Below, one piece after another: positions 11,797 to 23,961 of a stretch of 64,000 nt of DNA (position 1 is its first letter; every line of letters starts with the position of its first letter). The DNA comes from Trema orientale (Eukaryota; Streptophyta; Magnoliopsida; Rosales; Cannabaceae): positions 875,485-939,484 of the forward strand of contig JXTC01000045.1 in NCBI GenBank assembly GCA_002914845.1. Reading direction: 5' to 3'. The notes beneath the pieces were generated by a model. The model saw only the letters and a program-made list of their open reading frames with translations. It did not search any database and was not told where the DNA came from. The position numbers and the translations under genes were made by a program.

Positions 11797-12632
11797 GGGG
11801 AGTTCTATAATAAGGAAACTAAAAACTTCCCTAACATTAGGGAACAAAATACGACATTTTAATTGGCTGTCAAATGAAGTGTATAAAAGATAAGATATTA
11901 TAGACTTTACATCAGTGAATCTCTGCAGGAAATAGTATCAATTAAATGACAAAACCCTTATTCTACCTAAAATTTGAAAAGCCGCTGCCTTTATCTCCAG
12001 CGACAATCTTCTACGGCAGCGTCACTCGGTGAAATTCCAGAAGATCAAGAACAATCTTCTACATCTGTGAATCAAGAACAATGCTTTTTAAGTTTTTCTT
12101 CTCATTGTTCTTGCACGTGGGTATAGGTTTTTGTTCCTGTAGCCCTCTTAACCTCCTTAACTCTCAAGATAAAAGTATATTTATATTGAATATGCTCTTA
12201 TTATTTCATTTGATTAGTTCCTGGAACGAAGAAATCTTTGATTTCGTTGTTTTATTTTTATTTTCGTAGGCAATTTTCTTCCTCAAATTTCCAGACACGT
12301 TTATAAGAATTTATTTTTCTAAATTATTTAAATTGTATCATTTTTGTTGTCATGATACTTCAAACAATTTTGTGTAGTAATTGATTCTTGCAAGCACCAT
12401 AAACAAACAGGGACTAATTTCCGATTTCGAAGGGCCGAGCAACCGGGGACCTAAACTGGTGGTTTGGGTTTCATGTCTAATTGGAAAAAAAAATATTTTC
12501 TGTAGAGATTCAATGTGGTAAAGATCTATCAGATCTATTATAAACCCCAATTGACAGCCGATTGGAGTGTTGCATTTTGTTCCCTAATGTTAAGGAAGTT
12601 TTTGTGTTCCTTATTGTATTGTAGTACTCCCC
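11797..12632. mobile_element. non-autonomous MULE-like element with 9-bp TSD
   Basis: Terminal inverted repeats of about 80 bp: the left end starts GGGGAGTTCTATAATAAGG and the right end, reverse-complemented, starts GGGGAGTACTACAATACAAT; both then carry AACTTCC, the shared block AACATTAGGGAACAAAAT and CGGCTGTCAA or GGCTGTCAA. The element is flanked by a perfect 9-bp duplication TAAAGTAGA (11788-11796 and 12633-12641), the length typical of Mutator-like elements. No transposase frame is visible. The interior around 11960-12260 is less AT-rich than its surroundings and looks leader-like, so gene-fragment capture (Pack-MULE) is possible but unproven. Confidence 0.88.
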
Positions 12633-13265
12633 TAAAGTAGAATCAGATTAATACCGAATTTTTCCGTTAATCAATATGAGTGCTTAGTTTTAAAATAGAA
12701 GTTCGAGTTGGTTTAGCCTCACACACGCACGCAAAACTTTTAGTCAAACCCACGTTTAATAACTTCTCTATATATTTTTTTTAATTATACTTATACGTTA
12801 ACTAATTATTCATTGGATTCTACCACCCAAAAAAAAAAAAAAAAAAAGAATCCAATGGAAAAGAGGTAGTAATAAATGGCCGAAAATGGTTAGCAAAAGG
12901 TTTTTGTTTTTTTGTTTTAAAAAAAAAAGATTATTCAAACTACATTAGGGTAGTGCTTTATTTTAATTATTTGTTTGTTTGTTAAATTTGAAATTTTGTA
13001 ATTCTTTTTGGTGGGAGTCTCTTTTTGGTGGGTAGTGCCTGTGTCATACCAGACAGGTGATGGAATTTAGTGCTGTCGGCCAAGACAATTCTAGCTTTGC
13101 TCCTTCTGGATATGTGTAACGTCACGTTTTATGCTCTTCTTCGTTAAATGAACTTTGCCTTGGAGCCGTTTGAATTTTGAATCAAAATTCAATATCATCA
13201 TCATCTTTCTTTTTTGTGAATATGACACCTTTCAAATTAGTGCTATAAAAATACTTGTGAGTGAC

Positions 13266-13620
13266 CCCGTTTGTTTCAACCATTATATTCAATTGGAATG
13301 GAAAATCCATTTGAATGTGTGTTTGTTTCAACAATTCAGTTTTTCCATTTAAATGATCTTTTAGAATGTGTGTTTGTTTTAACAATTCAGTTTTTCCATT
13401 CAAATGGTCCATCCAAAAAGTTAACCATTGGAATGGTTTTTTTGTATCTTGAATGAGAATGGAAGGGAGGAGGTGTTTTTGAATGGTCCATTCCAATGCT
13501 CTCATTCTAATTACAACACATTCCACTATTTTTTCCATTCAAATGTCTCCCATTCCAATTATAACACATTCCACAATTTCCATTCAAATACACTCATTCA
13601 AATAGGCGAACCAAACGGGC
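13266..13620. mobile_element. hAT-like MITE
   Basis: Ends read CCCGTTTGTTTCAACC and, at the right, GGCGAACCAAACGGGCC, which is inverted-repeat-like and typical of the GTTTGKTTC class of hAT-derived MITEs. The interior has repeated blocks such as TGTGTTTGTTT and CAGTTTTTCCATT. Related sequence lies at 61315-62014. I could not identify a clean target duplication. Confidence 0.6.
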
Positions 13621-14114
13621 CCAATGACTTTCATTGAGTTTTTAATTTTTATTAGGAAATTTATACTAAATGGAATTCTAGATTCTAGATTAATTGAGGT
13701 AGCTCAATTGTATTTTTAATTTTTTTTTAAATCAAAAAACCTACTTGTTATGTACACATGTTTTTCCGATTAAAAAAATTGTGATGAAATAGGGAAAAGT
13801 GATTGCACCGTTTTGTTACTAAAATATAATACTTTTCGTGTTGGCGACTTATGAAACAAATCGGGGCTATTGTGTAACTCCAAAATATATAATTTTTTTA
13901 TATTAAGGTTGTCCTAATTGAATCAAATAATTACATAACTATACTTTTATTTTGATTTTTTTAAAATTCAATTTATACATTATATTTTTTGTATTACCAA
14001 TATTGCCATTGAGATTAAAAAAATTGTGACAAATTCATGTTTTCCTTCTATCAAGCACTCTTTTGACAGTTGAGTTTATCTCAAATACTATTTGAGATTA
14101 AAATATATATATAG

Positions 14115-14334
14115 GGCACCAATTCAATAGAATTTTTTTTTTTTTTTAATACCTATACAAAGATATCATTTTGGCTAATAAAAAATTTTTTTGCACATTT
14201 TTTTATATTAAAAAGTAAGAAAGAGAAATAACATTAATGATGCACGTCTTTTCATATACTTCACTATATCCGTTAGATCACCAATAAATATCTATACATA
14301 GGTAAAAAAAATAATACCTACTGGATTGGCAACC
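14115..14334. mobile_element. small MULE-like MITE (220 bp)
   Basis: Imperfect inverted ends GGGCACCAATTCAATAG and, from the right, GGTTGCCAATCCAGTAGG, each followed by a T-rich stretch and ACCTAT. Flanks carry ATATATATA on both sides, compatible with a 9-bp duplication but in low-complexity DNA. A clear second copy with an unambiguous 9-bp duplication lies at 44325-44945. Confidence 0.7.
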
Positions 14335-16531
14335 ATATATATATATAAATTACTTCAAACTTAAAGCTTAATAAAAATAATTAACTAAAATAACAAATAT
14401 TTAAGAAATAAATAAATTCAGAAAAAGAACAGATATTTAAAAATAAATAAATAAATTTTTCCTTAGAAAAATCAAATAAAAAAAAAAACTAGGTGTAAGT
14501 GCCAAACTTCCATTCGGAGAAAGCAAGGCGCGGAAAAATTTGCTGGCATATCGCTTTCTTCATAAGCTAAAACGTCTATATCACTATTTTAAGAGGAAAA
14601 AGTCCACAATCCCAGTGATCAAACAATCTTTCAACTATAGTATCAAAAAAAAGGAAAAAAAAGAAAAACTATCTTTCGACTATAATCTCTGATATAAAGA
14701 TTGAAAATAATACATTATTAACGTGAACAATGCTATTTGTTATTATGCTGAAGGTACAGACCAAGACCTTTCTTTCTTTCTTTTTTAATTTATGAAAAAA
14801 GGAAAAAAGGAGTATTGTAATGATGGTTCATCTTATGTAATATGGTTGGTGAGTTGGCTTTATAGGTTGTGTAATCAACATCATTTGAGCTTTCATGGAT
14901 TTTCACGTGTCTTTTGATTTTTGGGGAAGGTTCCCAATACTGCATATATATATATATATGTATGTGTGTGTGTATCATGCATGGTTCTTTTCTTTTTAAT
15001 TATGTAACTATTTAGTGTAACAAAGCTGAAAGGCATGTGATTCTAAATTTAATATGATTTTACTCAAAACATATGAAGTTGATTAAAGGGCAATGATATA
15101 ATAATTATAGTCCAGATTGAATATCATCAAGCATTGCGTGTGAGAATGCTACTCAACTGTTGCGAGAGAACAGCGGAGAAAAGTGGACAGTAAGCAATAT
15201 GGTTACCAATTAACCTGTTAAATAAACTGTCAATAATAGACCAGTTTTATTTGAGCATTTTGTAAACAACTAACATCTTGTTAATCTACCATCTTATTAA
15301 TCCGTAATGAGCTATAAAGGAAATAGAAATAAAATATATCTATATATGGATGAGGTTTCAATGGTTACGTCTCCATGAGTAACCATTATTAAAATGCGTG
15401 TAATAATAATATATATGTCTTTTTTTATCTATTCATATGTTAATTGCACATTTAGGACACAAATTTTAATGGAGAAAATTCTTAAGATAGTGAAATTGGG
15501 ATCAATAATGAACTCAATATGTCTTTATTATTCATCCTCAAACATTTTTCCCTTTATAATCCTTTTTCGTTACGGATCTTGTTAAATAAAAGGTCATTGA
15601 AAATACACTTGAACTGTATTCAAGCATTACACACAACGTCTTTATTTGTAATATAATTCCAAAACTATGTACATGTACATGTACTTAGCATTACTAATGA
15701 AGATCTAAGTCAATATATTGGCGTTTCATTGTTACGAATTGCATTTATCGTTTTAGTTATGTAATTATCGTGTTTTCTTACATTCATCCCTACTCTTATA
15801 TTGGATTCAATATGAGAATTTGAAATTAAGTTATATTTAAGATATTTGAATTTGTGAGGTTTTTGCAACGGTTAAAGCTTGAAATTTGAAGCTACCATTG
15901 AGCATTTGCTACCCTTATAAATTTTATAAATTTCACTCCTTTTCGAATTTTGTTCTTCTCAATTTAGCGTTGCATGTATCCATGGGTGTGATTTCAACTA
16001 GTAGAATATAGGGTATTTCAAAAAAAAAAAAAAAACTAGTAGAATATAGGTTAATTGTAATTTTTAGTTGGAATGTGCCAAGTCACCTCAAATATGTTTT
16101 ATTATGCTTTCCAAATGATGTGTAAGTCTGAGCCCTCCTACTCAGGGAAGATAGATTTCAATCATCCAACTCAAGGAGGGTGGATCTAAGAAGAAATCTT
16201 AAATATTTATTTGTCATGACTCGTAATGGATATTCAACATTCATGATATATTATATAAAAAAAATCCCAATAATAATCCAAATTGAGGATGGCTCTATTT
16301 TAATCTTTCAAACTAATTTTTTTTAGATCCGGCAATTGATTTGCAAGACCGTAAGTATCGCAATTTTTATTACTTGATTTTGAATAATAAATATCATTTA
16401 ACAGATAATTATTAAAAAAAAAATTTAAGGAAACAATTTTGATTGAACTCAAATAAAAATTATAATAAGAAATCAGGTTACATATAACTCATTATAATAA
16501 AAAATAGTAAATCAACTCATTACTTGAAACT

Positions 16532-16567
<36 letters not shown>

Positions 16568-17830
16568 AGGACAAAATTGATCCCCGTCAATGATCTTAGA
16601 GAAAAACTCAAAATGATATTTGAGAATTCTCTGATTGATTTATCGAAATAGTTTCTATAAAATCCGTTAGTAACAAACTTTCCAAATCTGATTCATAAAT
16701 TATATAGATTTGAATGATAAATATATAAATAAAATAAAAAATACTAATAAAAATAAAAACTACTAAATATCTAGATTTAAGTGGACATAAATAAATTATT
16801 TGAAAATAAAATTATAAACGGGAAAAGAAAAAAGAAAAGAACCCATATTAGAGAGTGGATCCCCCCCTCCCCCGCTGCTACAAGGGGAAAGCATTATTAA
16901 ACTCTTCAAAAATAGAGAAAGAGGATATAAGTATTTAAAAGGTTGTATATTTATACTTAATGAGGATTCTAATGAGTGAAATAAAGAGTATACATTCTTT
17001 GTCAACACTTCATCCCTTTAATCAATTCATCCACACTTTTTGTCACTTAAGCATCTTGTAAGTCCACCTATGTAATAGAAGCTTTCGGGAGACTTTTGTG
17101 GTGACTCCTGTGATCACTGGCCTTTTAATCAAATGAGTGTATATTTCAGCCTCGTCAAGTTGTAACTTATTGAGCTTTCAATATTTCTTTGATTTTTGAT
17201 GTGCTTCATTGTGTAATTTATATTTAAAATATTCATTAAAAATAAAATTTAGAACCAAAACTGGCTAATTTTCACAAATTACAACTAATTCAAGGAATTA
17301 GGACACACGTGCCCATTTTCAATAGGCCTTTACACATGAACACTTATTACAAAATTTGACGTACTTGTTAATATTTAGAGTTTGTATACAACAATTAACC
17401 TAAAACACAACAAAAGATACGCAATTAGTATCCGTTATATAATTATTTACCAACCAAAAAACTACAAAATCGTAACCAAAAGTTTCCAACTAAAAAAAAA
17501 TAGAGAGAGAGATTAGAAAAAAAGTAAACCACTGTTCACTTTGAGAAAGTCCTAGCAATGAGAAAAAGAAAGATGACAACAACAAGAGTGCATCATATAA
17601 TGAGTGTGACCACAGCAAACAATGCAGCTGACAACAATTATAAAAAAAAATCTTCTTCCAAAATGATACTTTGCTCACCATCACCAAGCCGCTGGCTTGA
17701 ATCTCTACCCTAACTAACTGTCACCTTAACACTCCCAGCGGCCTTGCAACCATAATTTCTTTCGAAAGTGAACCCCGATTTTAAGAAGTGTGACTTGCGA
17801 GACCTGTTCAAATTTAGCACCATGTATACC
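14335..17830. other. AT-rich intergenic DNA
   Basis: No gene recognised on either strand. Contains AT microsatellites (about 14940-14960 and 16527-16563) and homopolymer runs. Open frames in this interval are short and lack conserved protein features. Confidence 0.5.
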
Positions 17831-17839
17831 TTTTAACAT

Positions 17840-18550
17840 TTATATTTGTTAGACCGTCTCTAAATAAAGTATGTGAATTCAAATGTAGCATGATATGTTA
17901 AATTTAACACTACTTTTTTACTTTTGCTCCAATGATATTATGCTAAAATAAATGTTACTTGTATTTAATTATTAGCACTTTTTTTTCTCCTTATTTTTTT
18001 TTACTAAAAGTATTTTCATCATATGATTTATTAGTATTATTATTATTACTATTATTATGCTATCTAACTACCATACACTTAATCATAAATCATTGTATGA
18101 TAATATTGTAAATTTAGACCTTATGCTAAATTTTAACATATTCTGTTCTTTGTGTTAGACCATCTTTAATCCATTCATACTAAAAAGATATTTCAATTAT
18201 AAACTTAGCATCTCATGTAAATTTAGTATACACTTTTTTGTTTTTGCTCCAATGCTATCATAGTAAAATAAATGCTATGTGTATTTAAGTATTAGTATTA
18301 TTTATAAAAAGTGTTTTCTTCATATTATTAATCATTATTATATCATCCAACTACTCTGCACCTAATCATTTCATGGCAATATTATAAATTAAAGTTTATA
18401 CTAAATGTAAAATTTTAGCATGTTCTATTTTTTGTGTTATATTTGAAATAAAAATAGAATACGTTAAAATTTATGTTAAATTTGAAAAATACCATTAGAG
18501 ATCAATTTTTGGCACATATTACATAACATGCCATTAGAGATGCGGAAGAT
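17840..18550. repeat. two adjacent copies of an AT-rich MITE-like repeat
   Basis: The block starting TTAGACCGTCTCTAAATAAA near 17849 is repeated from about 18157 (TTAGACCATCTTTAATCCA). Both copies then share TTTTGCTCCAATG, TAAAATAAATG and a stretch ending in a long AT-rich tail. The right end carries ACCATTAGAGA, a weak inverted match to the left GACCGTCTCTAA. Family is unassigned. Confidence 0.45.
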
Positions 18551-18614
18551 AGAATATGCTAAAAAAAAATTTCAAATATAAACAATGTCACTGAAGACAC
18601 AATTGTTGACTAAA

Positions 18615-19170
18615 GGGTTTTTAGCATGATTAGTCCCTGAATTTTTTGATAATTTGCAATGTATCCCCTGAACTTTTTTTTGGGCAATTATGACCCTAAA
18701 TTTAGGATTTTTAGCATGATTAGCCCCTGATTTTTTCGTTGATTTGTAATGTATCCCCTAAACTTTTTTCTTAGCAATTAAGACCCTGAATTTGGGGTTT
18801 TTGGCATAATTAGCCTCTGAATTTTTACTGATTTGCAATATATTCCCTGAGTTATGTGCAAATTTTTTAAGGGCACAATGGTTATCTCACTTGGTTTAGA
18901 GACAAAAATAACAAACGGGAGTTTGGAGGGGAAAAAATAGTTTTGAAATTCAAATTTTTAAACAATTAAAGAATAAATTGCAAATCAACGAAAAATTTAG
19001 GGGCTAATCATGCCAAAAACCCTAAATTCAGGGTCCTAATTGCCAAAAAAAAAATTCAAAGAATACATTGCAAAAGATTCTAAATTCAGGGTCCTAATTA
19101 CTCAAAAAAAAATTCGAGAGATATATTATAAATCATCGAAAAATTTAAAGACTAATCATGCTAAAATCAC
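18615..19170. mobile_element. fold-back MULE-like element with subterminal tandem repeats
   Basis: The left arm has three tandem units of about 85-90 bp (TTAGCATGATTAGTCCCTGA, ATTTGCAATGTATCCCCTGA, CAATTATGACCCT); the right arm has the same units inverted. Flanks TTGACTAAA (18606-18614) and TGGACTAAA (19171-19179) match at 8 of 9 bases, fitting a Mutator-type duplication. There is no coding capacity. Frames reading through it are artefacts of the repeats. Confidence 0.75.
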
Positions 19171-19179
19171 TGGACTAAA

Positions 19180-20270
19180 TACTAAGTTTAAAATTGCAAT
19201 AAAGATATTGGAGATCCTCTTATCTTGTCACCACAAAGAAGCTCCCAATGTTTATGTAATTTAATTATAATAACAACAAATGAACGTCTGCCACGTAAGT
19301 TATATTGCGATTGGACTAGTCAATTCCATTTGCTAGTATTGCATACGACGCACTTGATTGGTTATATGTCTAATATTTGGGGAATGAAGAAATGTAGCGG
19401 AGCATGGGAGGACCGCCGAGTGCTTAGAATGATGATTAACACACACGTGTAATCATCCACAGGTCAACTCGTGTCATATTTGGCATCCGTAGATTTACGT
19501 ATGCCAGTACATCACCTTCACACCAAGCGCGTTCCTTTCATTTCCTTACTTATCTGATCTTGCAATACAATTGATTATTTTATTTTATTGTTTCGAGTAA
19601 AATTGATTATTTTATTGAAAGTACTAGATTTCTAAACAATTAATTAACATCGTCGTTTTCTCTTATCACAGTGCAAATTATAAACAACCGCACAATATAA
19701 TATTAATAGAATTCATTTTTCTATTTATTAATTCAAGTAATACTTTCCCTATTAATTTGTAGCAATTTTATTTTAGAAACTTTTTGAAAATGACGGTCTT
19801 AATAACAACTTTCGTTGATATAAAAACATTCGAGAATAAAAGGACATTTTTATTAATTCTTAATTTTAGTAAAGAAAATAAAGAAAAATTGGTTCTCACT
19901 ATTTACATATTTTACTTTTACAATTAATAGACTAGCATTTATATATATATATATGAAACTTTCCTGATAATAATAAGAAGACACATTTTTTTATCGCTCT
20001 CCCGTATACTCCTCGGCCCAGGAGAATTATATGTATCTTTGGTTTTCTTTTAATTTTAAATGTATAAATTACTCTATTTGACTAAGTCTCTTGTTTTGTT
20101 CAAGATATTTGTATAGTCTCCGTTACTAAATTGTTTTATTACGATTTATTATTATATTAAATCAAAGTTGATCACCTTTGATGAATGAGTTATTTTTTCT
20201 TATTTTTTAAGAGGTACTTGTCATGATTTATCAAATTATACGCTCTTATGAGTTGACAAAACACCAACAA
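19180..20270. other. AT-rich intergenic DNA
   Basis: No gene, terminal repeat or RNA gene recognised. The DNA is AT-rich with a short TA microsatellite near 19938-19955. Confidence 0.45.
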
Positions 20271-20286
20271 TAAATAAGAGCACACA

Positions 20287-20453
20287 ACACTAAATTGGGC
20301 GGCGTATCGATAAAATTTGTTGTGAAATATAGAGTTTGTGATCACTGATCACGGATTCGAGTGCTAATAGCCCCTATTAGGGTCTCAAATGTATGCGCTA
20401 GTCCGATGCCCCTTTCCGGACTTTTTATTCACAGAAAATTAAGAAAGTAATAA
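20287..20453 (+). repeat. SINE-like retroposon upstream of TOM20
   Basis: A B-box-like GATCACGGATTCGAGTGC near 20346-20363 and an A-rich 3' end. It is flanked by a 15-bp direct repeat with one mismatch (AAATAAGAGCACACA at 20272-20286 and AAATAAAAGCACACA at 20454-20468), the hallmark of LINE-mediated insertion. The A box is poorly defined. It belongs to a different family from the copies at 28.3 and 29.2 kb. Confidence 0.6.
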
Positions 20454-20771
20454 AAATAAAAGCACACACGCGCCAACCGCGCGTGGAAGAGGTGCTAATA
20501 TTATTCGAGCTGAGGCAACGAGGGTAGAATTGGTTACGGCGAGTGAGGTGAGGACGAGAGCCTTAGGACACCGCCTTAGAAAAAGAGTAGTTACCGGGTC
20601 GCGAATTCGGGTCAAGCTCTTTTTTTTTTTTTTTTTTTTTCATCTCTATTTTGGTATTTTCAAAGAAAAAGAGCCGCCTCACTCCACCAAACCCTTTTCT
20701 TCCTCACTCTCCTTGTGTTCTCTTTCTATTCTCTGGACCAAAAGCCCTAGATTGTCCGTACATCATCGGCC

Positions 20772-23184
20772 ATGGATTTACAGCAGAACGACTTCGATCG
20801 GCTCCTCTTCTTCGAGCACGCTCGTAAGACCGCCGAAGCTACCTACGCCCAGAACCCTCTCGATGCCGATGTAAGTTCGTATCTCTTTGTTCATTCACTA
20901 TTCTTATTCGATCGATTTTATTATTATTACTATTATTATGGTTTTTTTTGTTTTTGTTTTTTTTGGGGGGGGGGGGGGGACATTTTTCTGCTTTTTGTTT
21001 GTGGATTTTTTGGAATGAAAATTTACGGTTTTCATAACTTCGATTGTTATCGATGCTCTACTATGGAGATCATTTTCCCCTTATTATTGTTATTATTATG
21101 ATTATTATTTTTTGAATGCAGAACTTGACAAGATGGGCTGGAGCTTTACTAGAGTTGTCTCAGTTTCAGACTGTCCCGGAGTCGAAAAAGATGATTCAAG
21201 GTTTCTATTCCATATCCTGATTGTCCTGTTTTGTTCTTCTGAAATTAGAATAAGATTTTGGGACTGTAACTTGTTGTAGCCTAATTGCTGAAGCATTTGA
21301 AAATGTTACCCAAACTTGTTTATACTATTGTTTTCGATCATCATTATCTTTAATGTTGGTTTTGAAACTTTTTCGAATATCATCGGGTAGTTGTATTACG
21401 TTTTCTGTCTCTTTTTAATAATTTTGGGTGGTTGATTGCGGGAAATGAATGTGGTTGCACAGATGCAATTTCAAAGCTGGAGGAAGCATTGTTGGTTAAT
21501 CCCCAAAAACATGATACCCTCTGGTGCTTGGGCAATGCTCATACTTCTCATGCATTTTTGACCGCTGATCTTGATGAGGCAAAGGAATATTTCGATAAGG
21601 CTGCAGAATACTTTCAGCAAGCAATTGACGAGGTTTTTCTCCTGCCAAAATGCTACGTTATATTTGCAAAACGATGTGTAATTTTCACCTAAAGTTTCTG
21701 ATGTAGTAATGCATTTTTCAATGATAGGAGCCAGAGAATGAACTTTATCGCAAGTCGTTGGAAGTTGCTGCTAAGGTACGCTAAGCTCTTATGTATTAGG
21801 GGAAAAACCCCGTACTCGTCTGTTGTTGAGACTTATAGTTGGCATCATTAAAATCTGAAAATGAAAACAAAGAGTAGAGCTTTTAAATTTTATGCTAAAT
21901 GGGCACTATTTGTTGCTGATTTAACAAAGGTGCTAGTACTTAGCTAAAGAGTAGGTGAGGGTTATCTATCAGTATTACCAATTTACCATTTGAACTGATT
22001 GGTAGCTATAATTAGATTACCTGGTTCTGGAAGTTAGGTCTGTGTGTGTGCAAGTATAGGACATATTTTAATCGTCTAAAGGTTTACATGTATGGCGGCC
22101 TTCCTTTTAGAAAAATGTTAAATCTGATTTTCATTTTTGTTCTTGTTATGCTTTCGCCATAGGCAGTGTAGGTCAGAAGGCATTTGAGGCTTTTGAATTA
22201 GTTTATCAAGTAGGTGAAAGATGAGACTGAAATATTGGGCAGCATTTATTTGGGTTGATGAAGATCAATAGAAAAAGAATAATTAGTTGCTTTTATGCCA
22301 ACTTGGGTGTATCGCACCCAATGTTGGCAGGCAGCTTTATGGATGATGCACATTTGATCTCCTTGTCAACTGTTGCCATTGGTTTAAGATACAGATTAGG
22401 ATCTTAAGGCCTTCAAATGCTTGGCCTTCTGTGCCTCTTGACTTTGATGCACTTTGGGGGATTGTACTATTGACGATGTACTGAAAGAGAAAGGATTGGT
22501 TAGGTGTTCTGTGTGCAAGGCGACTCTTAGTATTGATTGCTTAAGGCCTAGATTTATTTCCTCTTGTAATTTCATCCTTTAAGTTAAAACACATTCTATT
22601 GGGGTTTACGCTTAAAGTTGTGGACTCTGAATTGAACTATCTGCATAAGTGTATGTTATGACTGAGGAGTCAGCTAGTGCAATCTTTTATGTAGAATGTA
22701 GTCTCTTGAAGTGCACGCTGTAAATTTTTGACGAACTTTTTGTTTAATATTTCAAATTCAGCGTTATATCTGTCTGTTGAACTAATTAAGTGTAGTCTTG
22801 ATGTTTTAACTTAATGAGTCATTATTTTGTTTAGGCCCCAGAATTGCATATGGAAATCCATAAGCATGGTTTTGGCCAACAGGCAATGGGAGCTCCAGGA
22901 CCTTCTTCTTCATCAGGTTCTAAGGTAATACTTGGAACCTTGGTTTGTCCTAAATCCTAAACTTGCCCCTTGTACATAATTTTTTCTCTTTCTGGTACTA
23001 TGCCTTCCCATTTTTTGGATCTGTTTGTGCGTTCTTGATCTGAATCATCGTATTGCAGACTGCGAAGAAAAAGAAGAGCAGTGATCTCAATTATGATATC
23101 TGTGGATGGATAATCCTTGCTGTATGCGTTGTAGCGTGGGTAGGATTCGCAAAATCACATGTGCCTCCACCGCCACCCCGATAA
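20772..23184 (+). CDS. TOM20: plant mitochondrial import receptor subunit TOM20
   Basis: Six exons: 20772-20870, 21122-21200, 21463-21632, 21728-21775, 22835-22924 and 23059-23184, all GT-AG with consistent phase, giving 203 aa, the usual length of plant TOM20. Plant TOM20 is a receptor for N-terminal presequences in the outer mitochondrial membrane. It evolved separately from the animal/fungal form and is anchored by its C-terminus. Visible features: N-terminal [20 protein letters not shown] and helical TPR-like sequence (residues about 6-60 and 60-140, with [19 protein letters not shown] and [10 protein letters not shown]). A lysine-rich stretch TAKKKKSSD precedes one transmembrane helix at about 176-193 ([17 protein letters not shown]), and the tail is HVPPPPPR. 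Intron 1 has a G-run after a T-run at about 20941-20979. Confidence 0.95.
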
Positions 23185-23961
23185 GCGAAGCATTTGTTTG
23201 ATGTTTATCTTCGGCACTTTGGAAGAGAGTATGGAGATTGAGAATATTCATGAGATACTTTGAGAGGCTTTGAGCCAGTGAATGTAGAATTGAGAACCAC
23301 AGTTGGTCCAAGATTTTTCACATTAGTAATGATGATTTTCACCATGTAGCTGATAAGGATATTTCAGGATTTTTCTACATGAAGTATTGATTTTTTGATA
23401 GTAATTCTGGTTAGAAATTTTTATCATACTTTGTTAATCAAACGCTAACGTGTATGGTGCTTAATATGGATAAGATGTTCGTTAGTTCAACGCTGTTGTC
23501 GTTTCTAGTATTTTCTAATCATTGAGACGAGACCCAATGCGTAAAAGGGCTTTCGTCTCGTTTGCAAGGACTGCAATTGCATCATGATTTCCATGAATGC
23601 GAAGATGCAACCTAGAAACGGTAATCGTGTGGTGTTTATAGTATCATCTTTAATTTTGATGCGGTTTAGCTTTTTGACGTCGTTTTGCGATTTTTTTGTC
23701 GTATTGGGTAGAAAACAACGGCCCAAAGGCCAAGAGCCCGTTACCCTGGTCCGTCCGTCCAACTAAAACCAGTCCTGTCCGGTGTCCACTACACAAACTC
23801 GAACTATACGTCGCCGTTTCGCCTCTGAAAATCAACGAACTTTCCTCTAAAGTCGAGATGGATGATCATCTTCATCTTCATTCGGGCTGGCGCGAATGTG
23901 AAGCTAAAAAGCTTTAATAGAGCTGAGCAGAAAAGAGCAGAACAAAGTAAAAGCAAAGGAA

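Noticed and set aside
13182-13538. 118-codon minus-strand frame with repeated LLKQTHI
   Set aside because: Explained by internal repeats of the hAT-like MITE.
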